NCBI RefSeq assembly: GCF_011516765.1
Contig: NZ_JAAABN010000002.1
Coordinates: 1-64,000 of the forward strand
Origin: Acetobacter sicerae
Lineage (GTDB): Bacteria > Pseudomonadota > Alphaproteobacteria > Acetobacterales > Acetobacteraceae
Direction: 5' to 3'
Length of the DNA: 64,000 bases
The notes beneath the pieces are model-generated. The model was not told the origin of the DNA. It ran no database searches and saw only the letters and a list, made by a program, of their open reading frames with translations. Each line of letters begins with the position of its first letter. Within the stretch, counting starts at the first letter, position 1. Below, piece by piece: positions 24,531 to 32,777 of this stretch. The translations under genes were made by a program, and so were the position numbers.

Positions 24531-25784
24531 ATGACACCTCATCTGTCCCTCCCGAAGGACAAAATCCGCATCCTGCTTCTCGAGGGCGTGCACGACAGTG
24601 CTGTCGCACTCCTGAAAGCCAGTGGCTATGAGAGCGTCACCCGGCACAAGGGCGCCCTTGAAGGCAACGCCCTTAAAGAAGCCCTTGAGGGTGTGCATGT
24701 GGTGGGCATCCGCTCCCGCACACAACTGACCCGCGAAGTTCTCGAAGGCGCGGACCGCCTGTTCGCCATCGGTTGCTTCTGCATCGGAACAAACCAGGTG
24801 GACCTCAACGCAGCCCGCGAACTGGCGATTCCCGTGTTCAACGCTCCCTACAGCAACACACGCTCCGTTGCTGAACTGGTGATGGGCGAAATCGTGATGC
24901 TGCTGCGCCGGATCTTCCCGCGCTCCGTCGGCTGTCACGAAGGCAAGTGGGACAAGTCCGCCGTCAACAGCTGGGAAGTCCGCGGCAAGACGCTCGGCAT
25001 CGTCGGCTATGGCTCGATCGGTTCGCAGCTTTCGGTCCTCGCCGAAGCCTTCGGTCTGCGCGTCCTCTATTTCGACGTTGTGGACAAGCTGCCGCACGGC
25101 AACGCAACGGCCTGCGACACGCTGGAGACACTTCTGTCCGAGAGCGACATCGTCAGCCTGCATGTTCCGCAACTGCCCAGCACGAAGAACATGATCGGCG
25201 CGGAGCAGATCCGTCAGATGAAGCCGGGTTCCTTCCTCATCAACAACGCCCGCGGCAACGTGGTCGATCTTGATGCGGCAGCCGAAGCCCTGAAATCCGG
25301 TCACCTTCTGGGAGCCGCCATCGACGTGTTCCCGGTCGAGCCGAAAGTGGCGGGCGAGCAGTTCGTCTCTCCGCTCCGCGGCCTCGACAACGTGATCCTC
25401 TCCCCGCACATCGGCGGTTCGACCGTCGAGGCGCAGGAGCGCATCGGTGTGGAAGTCGCCCGCAAGCTGGTCGAATACTCGGATATCGGCTCCACTCTTG
25501 GCGCAGTGAACTTCCCGAGCGTGCAGCTGCCGCAGAGCCCGCGCGGCACACGCTTCATGCACGTGCACCACAACCTCCCCGGCGTGATGTCGAAGATCAA
25601 CGACATCTTCTCTAACGAAGGCTGCAACGTCACGGCGCAGTACCTCCAGACAGACGGCGAGATCGGTTACGTCGTGGTTGACGCCGAAACCGGTGGAAAC
25701 GACGACAAGGACATGCACCTGCTGTCCCTGCTGCGGGAGCTGAAAGGCACCGTGCGCGCACGACTGCTCTATCAGGGCGCCTGA
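24531..25784 (+). CDS. serA: D-3-phosphoglycerate dehydrogenase with ACT domain
   Basis: The 417-residue enzyme is of the E. coli SerA type. The substrate domain includes GIRSRTQLT and AIGCFCIGTNQVDL. The NAD-binding motif is GIVGYGSIGSQLS (about 159-171). Catalysis uses Arg in NNARGNVVDL, Glu in VFPVEPK and His in LSPHIGGSTVEAQ. The C-terminal ACT domain (about 340-417; VHHNLPGVMSKINDIF) binds serine for feedback inhibition. It makes 3-phosphohydroxypyruvate in the serine pathway. No serC or serB is adjacent. Confidence 0.95.
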   Translation: MTPHLSLPKDKIRILLLEGVHDSAVALLKASGYESVTRHKGALEGNALKEALEGVHVVGIRSRTQLTREVLEGADRLFAIGCFCIGTNQVDLNAARELAIPVFNAPYSNTRSVAELVMGEIVMLLRRIFPRSVGCHEGKWDKSAVNSWEVRGKTLGIVGYGSIGSQLSVLAEAFGLRVLYFDVVDKLPHGNATACDTLETLLSESDIVSLHVPQLPSTKNMIGAEQIRQMKPGSFLINNARGNVVDLDAAAEALKSGHLLGAAIDVFPVEPKVAGEQFVSPLRGLDNVILSPHIGGSTVEAQERIGVEVARKLVEYSDIGSTLGAVNFPSVQLPQSPRGTRFMHVHHNLPGVMSKINDIFSNEGCNVTAQYLQTDGEIGYVVVDAETGGNDDKDMHLLSLLRELKGTVRARLLYQGA

Positions 25785-25821
25785 CGCCCTGCCTCGGCGC
25801 GTGTTTCCCCGGGAAAGCTGA

Positions 25822-27318
25822 ATGATCAACACACGCGTCCGGGCTTTTGCTTTCTCGGGCATTACGGCCGTTCCGGTCTGGGTGGAAGTCCAGATCGCGA
25901 ACGGCCTCCCCGCTTTCCTGATTGTCGGACTGCCTGACAAGGCCGTCGGTGAAGCGCGTGAACGTGTCCGCGCCGCCATGACCTCCATGGGTCTGGCCCT
26001 TCCCCCCAAGCGAATCCTTGTCAATCTGGTGCCTGCCGATCTTCTCAAGGAAGGCTCGCATTTCGATCTGCCGATTGCCCTCGCCGTGCTGGCGGCCATG
26101 GAAATCATCCCGATCGAGGAACTCGGACGTTATGCCGCTCTGGGAGAACTTTCTCTCGATGGCCGCATCAACCGTGTCCCGAACGTCATCTCCGCCTCAC
26201 TCGGCGCAGCAGAAATGAAGCTCGGTCTGATCTGCCCCGCCGTGCAGGGCAGCGAGGCGCTCTTCGGCGGCAATCCCGATATTCTTGCCGCGTCAGACCT
26301 TCTCGGACTGGTCAATCATTTTCGCGGCGAGCAGGTTCTGTCGCCTCCGGTCATTTCCGCCACCGATGAAATCGCCCACCCATTCCCCGACATGGCCGAT
26401 GTAAAGGGAATGGAGGTCGCAAGGCGCGCACTGGAAATCGCAGCAGCCGGTGGCCACTCCATCCTGATGTCCGGCGCTCCGGGTTCCGGAAAATCCATGC
26501 TGGCGGCGCGTCTGCCCGGCCTGCTGCCGGATCTCACACCACTGGAAGCGCTGGAAGTCACCCGTATCTACAGCGCTGCCGGGATCATAAGCGAGGACGG
26601 AGGCCCGGTGCGCCGACCGCCCTTCCGTGACCCGCATCACTCGGCCAGCCAACCGGCCCTGATCGGCGGCGGGGCCAAGGCGAAGCCGGGTGAAATCAGC
26701 CTCGCGCACCGAGGCGTTCTTTTTCTGGACGAGCTTCCGGAATTCTCAAGACAGGCTCTGGAATCCCTGAGGCAACCGCTCGAAACCGGCCAGACGACAA
26801 TCGCCCGCGCCGCAGCCCACATCACCTACCCGGCCCGCTTCCAGCTCGTAGCAGCCATGAATCCCTGTCGGTGCGGTTACCTCGGCGACGCCAGCCGGGA
26901 ATGTCGCAAAGCACCGCGATGCGGAGAAGACTACCTGAATCGTCTCTCCGGCCCTTTGCTGGATCGTATGGATCTGTGGGTCAGTATGCAGCCACTCTCG
27001 CCGGTCGACATGATGACCGCACCTGCAGGAGAAAGTTCCGCAACAATCAGGGAACGTGTAGCGGCTGCGAGAAATTTCCAGCATGCACGGGGACAGGCCG
27101 TTCGCAACGCGGAAGCCAACCCGGATCAGTTTGAACTGGATAATGACGCCAGAGCCTTGCTGGCCGATGCCGCAAGAAAGCTGCGTCTTTCAGCGCGCGG
27201 CTTCACACGGCTTTTGCGTGTATCACGCACAATAGCTGACTTTGAGGCCGCACCCCTCATCGGCAAACAGCACGTCGCCGAGGCTGTCAGCTTCAGGCAC
27301 CGCAGCCGCCTGTCCTGA
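25822..27318 (+). CDS. YifB/ComM-family Mg-chelatase-like AAA+ ATPase
   Basis: The 498-residue protein has an N-terminal Lon-protease-like fold (TRVRAFAFSGITAVPVWVEVQI ... IVGLPDKAVGEARERVRAA). A central AAA+ domain follows with Walker A SGAPGSGKSML (about 217-227) and Walker B GVLFLDELPEF. It ends with the Mg-chelatase C-terminal helical region (SARGFTRLLRVSRTIADFE). A four-Cys zinc-like motif NPCRCGYLGD ... ECRKAPRCGEDY is present. ComM promotes branch migration during natural transformation in other bacteria; that role is inferred here. Confidence 0.92.
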   Translation: MINTRVRAFAFSGITAVPVWVEVQIANGLPAFLIVGLPDKAVGEARERVRAAMTSMGLALPPKRILVNLVPADLLKEGSHFDLPIALAVLAAMEIIPIEELGRYAALGELSLDGRINRVPNVISASLGAAEMKLGLICPAVQGSEALFGGNPDILAASDLLGLVNHFRGEQVLSPPVISATDEIAHPFPDMADVKGMEVARRALEIAAAGGHSILMSGAPGSGKSMLAARLPGLLPDLTPLEALEVTRIYSAAGIISEDGGPVRRPPFRDPHHSASQPALIGGGAKAKPGEISLAHRGVLFLDELPEFSRQALESLRQPLETGQTTIARAAAHITYPARFQLVAAMNPCRCGYLGDASRECRKAPRCGEDYLNRLSGPLLDRMDLWVSMQPLSPVDMMTAPAGESSATIRERVAAARNFQHARGQAVRNAEANPDQFELDNDARALLADAARKLRLSARGFTRLLRVSRTIADFEAAPLIGKQHVAEAVSFRHRSRLS

Positions 27319-27378
27319 AGGCTGTCTGAAGACCCGCCTTCAGACGATCACGCACTGAAGACGGGAAACAGGAGACAA

Positions 27379-27558
27379 TCAGATATCGTTGATAGTCCCT
27401 TTGACCTTCCCCTTGATATCTTCACCTTTGCCCTTGAGCTTCTGCACCTTGCCTTCGGCCTCAAGCTCTGGATTGTCCGTCGCCTTGCCAATGCCTTCCT
27501 TGACGCTGCCGGCTACCTTGTCGGCTACACCCTGCAGCTTGTCTTTGAACTCACCCAT
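27379..27558 (-). CDS. CsbD-family stress-response protein
   Basis: The 59-residue protein reads MGEFKDKLQGVADKVAGSVK and continues with the CsbD pattern GKATDNPELEAEGKVQKLKG, KGK and a short tail. CsbD proteins are small, Lys/Gly/Glu-rich, mostly disordered and induced by general stress. ATG 27558 has AAGGAG seven bases upstream; the longer frame to 27621 lacks support. It stands alone and converges on the YifB gene. Confidence 0.9.
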   Translation of the reverse strand: MGEFKDKLQGVADKVAGSVKEGIGKATDNPELEAEGKVQKLKGKGEDIKGKVKGTINDI

Positions 27559-27811
27559 GATGTGCTCCTTTTTCATCTTACCCCCATCATGTGAAAGGGG
27601 TGTATTTTTAGAACGCAGCACACCTCAGGAGGTTTCATCCGGACGCCGGAAGGAAACCTCATCGATACCGCCTCCCAAAGGAGGCAGACAGTATCGTCAA
27701 GATACGTGACATTTTGATAAGCAACAGAGGGGTAGCCACACTTCCCTCCCGGTGGCAATGTGCGGTAACAGTCCCTGAATACCAGCGTTTCTGATTTCTT
27801 CTTCCGGAGAC

Positions 27812-28987
27812 ATGTTCACCTCCATGACGGCGTCGCCACGGCCTTCAGCTACGCCCGGAACGAAGAAAGAGCCCTTGCTCGTCGGCACCGGGAAACAGCG
27901 GGATACCTCCACAACGAGACACCGTGTTCAGGAAGATGAAACTGACGCGGCGGGTCGTATCGGCCTGCGGCCTGCGTTTATCGCTAAAACCGGCGCTTAC
28001 CGTAACCTCAAATCAGCAAAAACACCGCTCTCGCCCAGACAGGTCTTCGCGGATCCGGACCTGCTGTTCATTTTTCTGTTTTCCGCACTGCTCCACGCGC
28101 TTCTGCTGGCCTTCGCCATCTATATGTCCCTGTATCACTCCCCACGCGGCAATCCGCAGGCGACCGAGACCGGCACTGTAGACATGATGTTTGTCACACC
28201 CCCGGCAGAAAGCGGCATGAAAGGCGAGCACTCGGACCAGCAGGCAGGCGGAACCTCCGCGACAAAGTCCTCGCAAAGCAGCGAAACCCAGCCTGAACAG
28301 TCTGAAGCGGCCGAAGGCACGGATCGTCCCACTCCGGAAACACCCGCGGCTCCCCCAATGCCGGAAGCCCCCGCGGACGAAAGCTATCCGAAACCGACCA
28401 ATGAAACGGCTCCGGTCAATCCGGCTTCCAACAAGGCCGGGAAAGCAAGCCGCCAGACAACAAAGCAGTCCACCCCACACAAACAGACCGCCCGACAGAC
28501 ACAGACCCGTCAGCGGGCGCCGTCACCTTTTGACTCCATGACCGACCTGTCACTGGACCAGTCATCAGCGCCGCCCCGCCCACGCCATCACGGCCGTACA
28601 GGCGGCTCAGGCGGTCCGATCGATCTGTCTCTCGGACCACTGGTGCAGAACGGTAAGCTGAACACACCCTTCGCCACCCGTAGCACGGTACGTGGCGTCA
28701 GCGATGATTACAGCGAGGAAGTCGATCGCTGGATCAGACGGCATATGTATTATCCGGAAGAAGCCGCACAGAACGGCGAGGAAGGCCCCTCTTCCGTCCA
28801 TGTCGTGCTGGATCGGTCAGGAAACGTGCGATTTGTGCGTCTGACGAACCAGTCAGGCTCCTATCTGCTCGACGCAGCCACGACAGGCATGTTCCGCAAC
28901 GCCCATCTTCCGCCGATACCGCCGGGAATTACGGGCGATCATTTCGATCTGGATGTGACGGTGAATTACATTCTGATCCGCCATTAA
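27812..28987 (+). CDS. TonB-family energy-transducing protein
   Basis: The 391-residue protein has a cytoplasmic N-terminus of about 80 residues, one membrane helix (about 84-107, LLFIFLFSALLHALLLAFAI) and a long Pro/Ser/Thr/Glu-rich periplasmic linker (about 110-280). It ends with a TonB C-terminal domain (about 295-391; VDRWIRRHMYYPEEAAQNG ... GNVRFVRLTNQSGSYLLDAA). Such proteins couple the proton motive force to outer-membrane receptors. exbB and exbD are not in the window, and the N-terminal extension before the helix is longer than in classic TonB. GGAG lies five bases before the ATG. Confidence 0.85.
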   Translation: MFTSMTASPRPSATPGTKKEPLLVGTGKQRDTSTTRHRVQEDETDAAGRIGLRPAFIAKTGAYRNLKSAKTPLSPRQVFADPDLLFIFLFSALLHALLLAFAIYMSLYHSPRGNPQATETGTVDMMFVTPPAESGMKGEHSDQQAGGTSATKSSQSSETQPEQSEAAEGTDRPTPETPAAPPMPEAPADESYPKPTNETAPVNPASNKAGKASRQTTKQSTPHKQTARQTQTRQRAPSPFDSMTDLSLDQSSAPPRPRHHGRTGGSGGPIDLSLGPLVQNGKLNTPFATRSTVRGVSDDYSEEVDRWIRRHMYYPEEAAQNGEEGPSSVHVVLDRSGNVRFVRLTNQSGSYLLDAATTGMFRNAHLPPIPPGITGDHFDLDVTVNYILIRH

Positions 28988-29313
28988 AGGCGGCCCTCAA
29001 TATCTGGAACCATTGGCCAGGGATCGGGCATCCCCGCCTGCTTCAGATCGAAGAGATCGCGCGCCCTTCATGGCGTCGCAAGAAAGCCGCACAAGGCGGC
29101 CATCCTGATTGCAGATTGGTGGGATTACCTGAAACTTCTGATAGGCAACAGACGCTTACATATGCCGCAAACAGAAGACAGAGCAACGCTCTGCGCTTAC
29201 TTTAACAAACCGGGATCAAAGGGATTGCACCCCTTTACAGGTCCGGGACAAAATCCCGAAAACAGCAGGCAAACCCCATTACAGCCAATTAGCCCCGCGC
29301 AAGCGGGGAACAC
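28988..29313. other. Intergenic region without supported gene
   Basis: About 325 bases between the TonB gene and the convergent lipoprotein gene. A 63-codon open frame starts at 29162, but it has low-complexity composition and overlaps the lipoprotein gene antisense. I see no RNA gene or clear terminator. Confidence 0.4.
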
Positions 29314-29706
29314 TCAGCGGCAAACGCGTTTGCTGTTATCGGATGCGATATAGGTCTGGGTCGCCGGATCAAAACAGGCGTTCTGCGTGCAGGCTCCGCC
29401 ATTGGTCAGCGGCTGCGGATAAATCACCTGCCCCATGGCGTTCGCTTCACGTGCGGAGGTTCCGCAAAGCGGCGTGTTGACCGGAGCAGAAGGATCATTC
29501 ACGAGCGTCTGCCCCTCTGGCGGCGGCGTCTCCGTGACAGTTCCCGGCGGGAATGTCTGCGGAGGAATACGGCCGGGACGGACAGTAGACGGAGCACCAG
29601 GATGCTCGGCGCATCCTGAAAGACCAAAGGAAGAAAACACCAGCGCCGCCGCCATCAGACCCACATGAACAGCCTGAAACCGGTTGCGGGATGAAAGATG
29701 GGCCAT
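29314..29706 (-). CDS. Secreted lipoprotein, Pro-rich and Cys-containing
   Basis: The 130-residue product has a signal peptide with lipobox LSGC (cleavage before Cys at about 32, FSSFGLSGCAEHPG), then a Pro/Thr-rich linker (RPGRIPPQTFPPGTVTETPPP). A small C-terminal domain has four further cysteines (PLCGTSAREA, GGACTQNACFDPATQTY, KRVCR). It is probably anchored in the outer membrane. No family is recognised. It lies downstream of secB on the same strand with an 86-bp gap. Confidence 0.75.
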   Translation of the reverse strand: MAHLSSRNRFQAVHVGLMAAALVFSSFGLSGCAEHPGAPSTVRPGRIPPQTFPPGTVTETPPPEGQTLVNDPSAPVNTPLCGTSAREANAMGQVIYPQPLTNGGACTQNACFDPATQTYIASDNSKRVCR

Positions 29707-29792
29707 GCAGTCTGCTTCCTCTAGTCTGTCATATCAAACATCTGTCGCAGGGAACGACTGATGGAAATTTTCGTTCCCTGCGTCAGGACAAA

Positions 29793-30293
29793 TCAGGCGT
29801 GGCCGACTGTCTGGGATGCTTCGGCGCGACGGGCCTGCCACAGAGCCACAAAGTCGATCGGCTGCAGCACAACCGGCGGGAAACCACCGTCACGCGTGAC
29901 ATCACTCAGAATGTTACGAGCGAACGGGAAGATCAGACGGGGCACTTCAACCAGCAGCAGCGGCTCAACCAGCTCGGCAGGCGGGTTGTTCAGCGTGACA
30001 ACGGCGGCATAGGTCAGCTCGGCGATAAACACCTTGCGGCCAGCCGGACCACCCTCGGAAGCCGGAGCCTCATCAGCTTCCGCCTTGATCGTCAGGGCGA
30101 CTTCAAAATGCGGCTGATCGTTCTGAAGACGATTGGCCTGCACGTCGATATTGACGGAAATCTGGGGAGCCGCTGTCAGAGCCGTGAAGATTTCAGGACC
30201 ATGCGGCACTTCGAAGGACAGGTCCTTCGTGTACTGAAGATTGACGGCAAGAGGGAGAGCCGGCGGGATTCCCTGAGTCGTGGTATCAGACAT
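29793..30293 (-). CDS. secB: Protein-export chaperone SecB
   Basis: The 166-residue chaperone keeps preproteins unfolded and hands them to SecA. Conserved features are YTKDLSFEVPHGPEIF, NIDVQANRL, ELTYAAVVTL and the region VEVPRLIFPFARNILSDVTRDGGFPPVVLQPIDFVALW near the C-terminus. It is divergent from, and about 0.8 kb away from, the Tim44-like gene, an arrangement common in alphaproteobacteria, here with a phosphatase gene in between. Confidence 0.95.
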   Translation of the reverse strand: MSDTTTQGIPPALPLAVNLQYTKDLSFEVPHGPEIFTALTAAPQISVNIDVQANRLQNDQPHFEVALTIKAEADEAPASEGGPAGRKVFIAELTYAAVVTLNNPPAELVEPLLLVEVPRLIFPFARNILSDVTRDGGFPPVVLQPIDFVALWQARRAEASQTVGHA

Positions 30294-30382
30294 GATGGTC
30301 CTTTTCCTTCATATTCGGACGAATTCGCCCTTGTGTAGTGCCCGGCGGTAGCATGACGAACCCCTTTCGCCAACCATCCGCT

Positions 30383-30922
30383 TCAGGAGATGTCTGGCGG
30401 CACGGTCGGATCAAGTCGGAACCATGAACCGTTCTCAACGCTGCTTCGGGTAAACGCCAGCAAAAACGCCCAGTGAGAGACAACCAGCGTGTCACGCCAC
30501 ATCGGCGATGCCGCCATCTCGGCCCGGAACAGCGCGGCCCGCTCCTCCACGGCCTCCGGAGACTCGATGGCGGAGCTCCACCACATCTCATCCAGTCCCG
30601 AGAAATCGATCTTCGGCCAGTTCAGCGCCAGCTCGGCGGGCGGGCTGCCGATGTCGCAGGAGAAAGCAGCTCTCTCCCGGATCAGAGGGTTGATGGTGGG
30701 CGTGATGTTCAGCGCGCGCGCAATCGGCTCTGCGGTCTGAAGCGCCCTTGTATAAGGAGAGACAATGATGTGCCTGATCCCCTCGCCCACCAGCGCCTGG
30801 ACAAGCTCTTCCGCCTGTTTCTCCCCCTTCTCGGAAAGCGGCGGGTCAGCAATGCCGGGATCCTTTCGGGTCGCGGTGAAAAGCCGGTTGAACTCGGACT
30901 GACAATGACGAAGAACAATCAT
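30383..30922 (-). CDS. Histidine-phosphatase-family protein (RHC variant)
   Basis: The 179-residue protein begins MIVLRHCQSEFN. The family usually has RHG at the phospho-His motif; here the Gly is Cys, while Arg and His are kept. It also has PPLSEKGEKQAEEL, IVSPYTRALQTAEPIA with the phosphate-binding Arg, INPLIRERAAFSCDIGSPP with a possible acid residue, and the second His in VVSHWAFLLAF. The fold assignment is firm. The substrate is unknown: phosphoglycerate mutase-like or small-molecule phosphatase. Confidence 0.82.
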   Translation of the reverse strand: MIVLRHCQSEFNRLFTATRKDPGIADPPLSEKGEKQAEELVQALVGEGIRHIIVSPYTRALQTAEPIARALNITPTINPLIRERAAFSCDIGSPPAELALNWPKIDFSGLDEMWWSSAIESPEAVEERAALFRAEMAASPMWRDTLVVSHWAFLLAFTRSSVENGSWFRLDPTVPPDIS

Positions 30923-31128
30923 GGCTGTTCAGATAGGGGCAACGCCACCCTGTCCGCAATGGCGCACAGGGCAGAAAAACACTCTGCTCCCCCCGTATGA
31001 ATGTCCCGTTCTCAGAGCAAATATGAACGGGGTCATTGCATGGCGGGAGAGCGGACCTTATTCTAGAAGACTGATTTCCTTTTGCCGGGCGACAACCGCG
31101 CCGGCATCCATGTTGGGTGACATTGCTG

Positions 31129-31806
31129 ATGGACGGCTCTCTCGGCCACTTTCCGGTCGATATTGTAATTTTCGCGCTGATTGCAGCCTTTCTAGCTCTG
31201 CGCCTGCGCAGCGTTCTCGGCAAGAAAGTCGGCTTCCAGATCGCGCCCGCGCCACCTCCGGCACAGCAAGCTCCCGCAGGACCGGTTATCGACGGCAAGG
31301 CCGAACCTGCCCCGGACACGCGTCTCGACATCCCCGCACCCAATACCCGGGTCGGCGCCATTCTCGGTCAGGTCGCCCAGAAAGAATCCGGCTTTGTCCC
31401 CCAGCAGTTCATGACGGGCGTCGAAGGCGCTTTTCGTCAGGTCGTGGAAGCCTATGCGGCGGGTAACCGCAATGTGCTCAAAGAGCGCCTGACACCCGAC
31501 GCCTATGCCGCTTTTGATGCCGCCCTCACGGCGCGTGAACAGGCCGGGGAAACCCAGAAAAGCGAAATTCGCGGGATCGACAGTCTGGCAATCGAGGATG
31601 TCCGCCTCAATGACAGCCCCGTCGGAACCGCAGCCTCCATCGATGTGCGCATTGTGTCCGATCAGATCAGCTTTGTGGTGGACAAGGACGGGAAACCCGT
31701 TACCGGCACCGACGCCGTGACCGAGTTCTCCGACCTCTGGACATTCGAGAAGCTGCTCGGTGTCGCCGGCTCAAGCTGGCGGCTGGCGGCGGCCCGGAGT
31801 GCGTGA
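31129..31806 (+). CDS. Tim44-like domain protein (TimA-type)
   Basis: The 225-residue protein has an N-terminal membrane segment (about 8-24, DIVIFALIAAFLALRLRSVLG), a Pro/Ala linker and a Tim44-like domain (about 85-225). The linker leads into RVGAILGQVAQKESGF and ends VTEFSDLWTFEKLLGVAGSSWRLAA. Bacterial homologues are distant relatives of the mitochondrial import component Tim44, with unclear roles at the inner membrane. ATG 31129 or GTG 31117 could be the start; neither has a strong ribosome-binding site. Its stop overlaps the next gene's GTG (GTGA). Confidence 0.82.
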   Translation: MDGSLGHFPVDIVIFALIAAFLALRLRSVLGKKVGFQIAPAPPPAQQAPAGPVIDGKAEPAPDTRLDIPAPNTRVGAILGQVAQKESGFVPQQFMTGVEGAFRQVVEAYAAGNRNVLKERLTPDAYAAFDAALTAREQAGETQKSEIRGIDSLAIEDVRLNDSPVGTAASIDVRIVSDQISFVVDKDGKPVTGTDAVTEFSDLWTFEKLLGVAGSSWRLAAARSA

Positions 31807-32666
31807 AGCGCAAGACTGACGGCGCGTCAGCACGGAAAGCGGAGACTGAAAAAACCTCTCCGCCTCCCCGCACCCGCCGGTATCGCATTGGTCAGCAACA
31901 GATCGTTCAGGGAGACTGCCTTCGGGTCCTGAAAAGGATGAAGGCCGAGACAGTTGACGTCGTCATCACCTCTCCTCCCTACAATATCGGTCTGGGTTAC
32001 CTGTCCTATAAGGACCGCCGCAGCGAGGACGATTACCTCGACTGGATGATGGACGTGGCGCGCGCTGTCCGACGCGTCATGAATCCAGAGGGATCGTTTT
32101 TCCTGAATATCGCAGGCACTTCCTCGGAGCCATGGCTTCCGTTCGAACTGGCTGTGCGTCTGCGTGAACTTTTTGTGCTCCAGAATCATATTTCATGGGT
32201 CAAGTCGATCGCCGTCGGTGAGACATCGTTCGGCCACTTCAAGCCGGTCAACAGCGGGCGCTACCTCAACCGGAATCATGAGCACCTTTTTCACCTGACA
32301 TTAAAGGGTGATGTGCCACTGAAACGGCTCGATGCCGGTGTGCCGTTCAAAGACAAGAGCAACATCGCCCGTCGTGGTCATGCCCAGGATCGGCGCTGTC
32401 GGGGCGATACATGGTTCATCCCTTATGAAACGGTGCGCGACAGACAGCAGAAATTCAATCATCCGGGCACCTTTCCGATCGCATTGCCCGAACTCTGCAT
32501 CCGGCTGCATGGACAGCCTGCTCCTGTTGTTCTCGACCCCTTCATGGGCACGGGAACAACCCTTCTGGCCGCAGCCCGCCTGCAGGCGCACGGCATCGGG
32601 ATCGAAATCGATCCTGCCTACGTGGCGATCGCCCGCCAGAGACTGAAAGATCAGTCCTCCGATTGA
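31803..32666 (+). CDS. Beta-class DNA methyltransferase (N6-adenine or N4-cytosine), orphan
   Basis: In this 287-residue enzyme the catalytic motif IV TSPPYNIGLGYL (about 56-67) comes before the SAM-binding motif I DPFMGTGTTLLAA (about 247-259). That order defines beta-class amino-methyltransferases. Other conserved parts are VVQGDCL-like IVQGDCLRVL, GSFFLNIAG and KPVNSGRYLNRNHEHLFHLT. It has a basic N-terminal extension of about 30 residues. No restriction endonuclease is nearby, so it is a solitary methyltransferase, possibly regulatory. It starts with GTG 31803, coupled to the Tim44-like gene by a GTGA overlap. Recognition sequence unknown. Confidence 0.88.
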   Translation: MKRKTDGASARKAETEKTSPPPRTRRYRIGQQQIVQGDCLRVLKRMKAETVDVVITSPPYNIGLGYLSYKDRRSEDDYLDWMMDVARAVRRVMNPEGSFFLNIAGTSSEPWLPFELAVRLRELFVLQNHISWVKSIAVGETSFGHFKPVNSGRYLNRNHEHLFHLTLKGDVPLKRLDAGVPFKDKSNIARRGHAQDRRCRGDTWFIPYETVRDRQQKFNHPGTFPIALPELCIRLHGQPAPVVLDPFMGTGTTLLAAARLQAHGIGIEIDPAYVAIARQRLKDQSSD

Positions 32667-32676
32667 TCTCGATCAT
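32663..32676 (+). promoter_or_regulatory. FNR-like binding site upstream of the cytochrome c peroxidase
   Basis: TTGAT-CTCG-ATCAT matches the FNR/CRP-family consensus TTGAT-N4-ATCAA in nine of ten defined positions. It overlaps the end of the methyltransferase gene and lies about 102 bases before the peroxidase start. A TATAAT at 32706-32711 would place the site near -48, not the classic -41.5, so the exact promoter is uncertain. Confidence 0.5.
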
Positions 32677-32777
32677 TGATCGATTTTGGCGATGATTTAG
32701 ACAAATATAATCGTTTTGACAGGATGCAGCCGTATCCTGCACATACGGGTTACAGACATTTAATTCTGGAGAGAGTT

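Noticed and set aside
24510-26108. Long 532-codon open frame on the minus strand
   Set aside because: It is antisense to serA and the start of the YifB gene, both with clear domains; its translation has no family features and a biased composition typical of a shadow frame.
27697-27912. Small minus-strand frame with MSPEEEIRNAGIQ
   Set aside because: Overlaps the TonB gene start and has no ribosome-binding site or similarity.
29162-29353. 63-codon plus-strand frame near the lipoprotein gene
   Set aside because: Low-complexity composition, no ribosome-binding site, overlaps the lipoprotein gene antisense.
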